64,000 nt of DNA. Source: Closterium sp. NIES-65 (lineage: Eukaryota; Streptophyta; Zygnematophyceae; Desmidiales; Closteriaceae). The translations under genes were made by a program, and so were the position numbers. Shown here one piece after another: positions 63,842 through 64,000 of this stretch. Numbering within the stretch: position 1 is the first letter of the stretch; each line of letters starts with the position of its first letter. The DNA lies in the NCBI GenBank assembly GCA_948144175.1, contig CANXME010002010.1, positions 992,001 through 1,056,000 on the forward strand, in the 5' to 3' direction. The notes beneath the pieces are model-generated. The model worked only from the letters and a program-made list of their open reading frames with translations. It did not search any database and had not been told where the DNA came from.

Positions 63842-64000
63842 TCACATTTCCCTCACCTTGCCACTGTTGGTCCCACTCTTATTGCCGCTGGTCCTGCCGG
63901 GGCATGTGAGCTTGTGGGAGGGCCAGTGCGCCTTCTGGCACTCTCTGTTGCAATACGCCATCTTGCCACACCCAGTGCAGTTCCTCAGCTTCACATCACC
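63842..64000 (-). CDS. Partial MYND-type zinc finger protein
   Basis: The minus strand is open from the window edge and reads CTGCGKMAYCNRECQKAHW, then SHKLTC: Cys and His spacing C-x2-C-x5-YC-x3-C-x3-HW-x2-H-x3-C, the second half of a MYND finger. MYND domains bind Pro-rich peptides and are found in SET-domain methyltransferases, ubiquitin proteases and other regulators; which kind this is cannot be told. Either the exon ends at 63857 before a good donor (AAG then GTGAGG) or the protein ends at the TGA at 63842-63844, eighteen residues after the finger. Confidence 0.75.
   Translation of the reverse strand, partial: GDVKLRNCTGCGKMAYCNRECQKAHWPSHKLTCPGRTSGNKSGTNSGKVREM

Noticed and set aside
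63532..63909. THNAT/THNTT repeat ORF, resembling an antifreeze-like or repeat protein
   Set aside because: It reads a 12-bp minisatellite antisense to the MYND exon and has no signal or flanking coding sequence.

Overview
This is a eukaryotic nuclear window. It holds one long spliced gene, LTR retrotransposons primed by an initiator-Met-type tRNA, a chromodomain Ty3/gypsy element, a LINE remnant and small TIR elements. The GC-rich coding style and the mix of Ty1/copia and chromovirus elements suggest a streptophyte plant or alga (charophyte or bryophyte grade). That assignment is inference; no rRNA or marker gene is present to settle it. No CRISPR array, operon or bacterial gene was seen.

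Left part (1-16.6 kb): an unidentified partial ORF; a 28-bp repeat block; then two degenerate minus-strand copia elements joined head to tail (G, 2064-5775; H, 5776-13135), leaving two reverse transcriptases in a row. A non-autonomous short-LTR element (J, 10662-12118) sits inside H. A LINE endonuclease remnant (14082-14607) and an old plus-strand copia (E, from about 14608) carrying a solo LTR follow.

Centre (16.6-43.8 kb): one Ty3/gypsy chromovirus (16625-43667) broken by four later insertions: copia A (16668-24048, minus), copia B (25872-33177), copia C (34667-40711) and non-autonomous D (41260-42645). A, B and D have exact 5-bp target-site duplications, and the gypsy domain order resumes after every insertion. 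The gypsy itself appears to lie in the 3' LTR of element E, so there are at least three nesting levels. The copia elements have very short LTRs (124-142 bp), GC-rich repetitive leaders of about 1 kb, Gly-rich gag tails and Gly/Ala/Pro-rich spacers between integrase and RT.

Right part (43.8-64 kb): a TATA box followed by a 14-exon plus-strand gene (44532-55557). My exon model keeps frame at every junction and gives 2499 codons plus a stop. It encodes a UvrD-like SF1 ATPase/helicase with TPR-like repeats, resembling TRANK1-type proteins. A complete copia element of another family (F, 55773-62518, minus, TSD GATCA) lies just downstream, with a TIR element nested in one LTR. The window ends with a foldback element, a 12-bp repeat tract and a partial minus-strand MYND zinc-finger exon.
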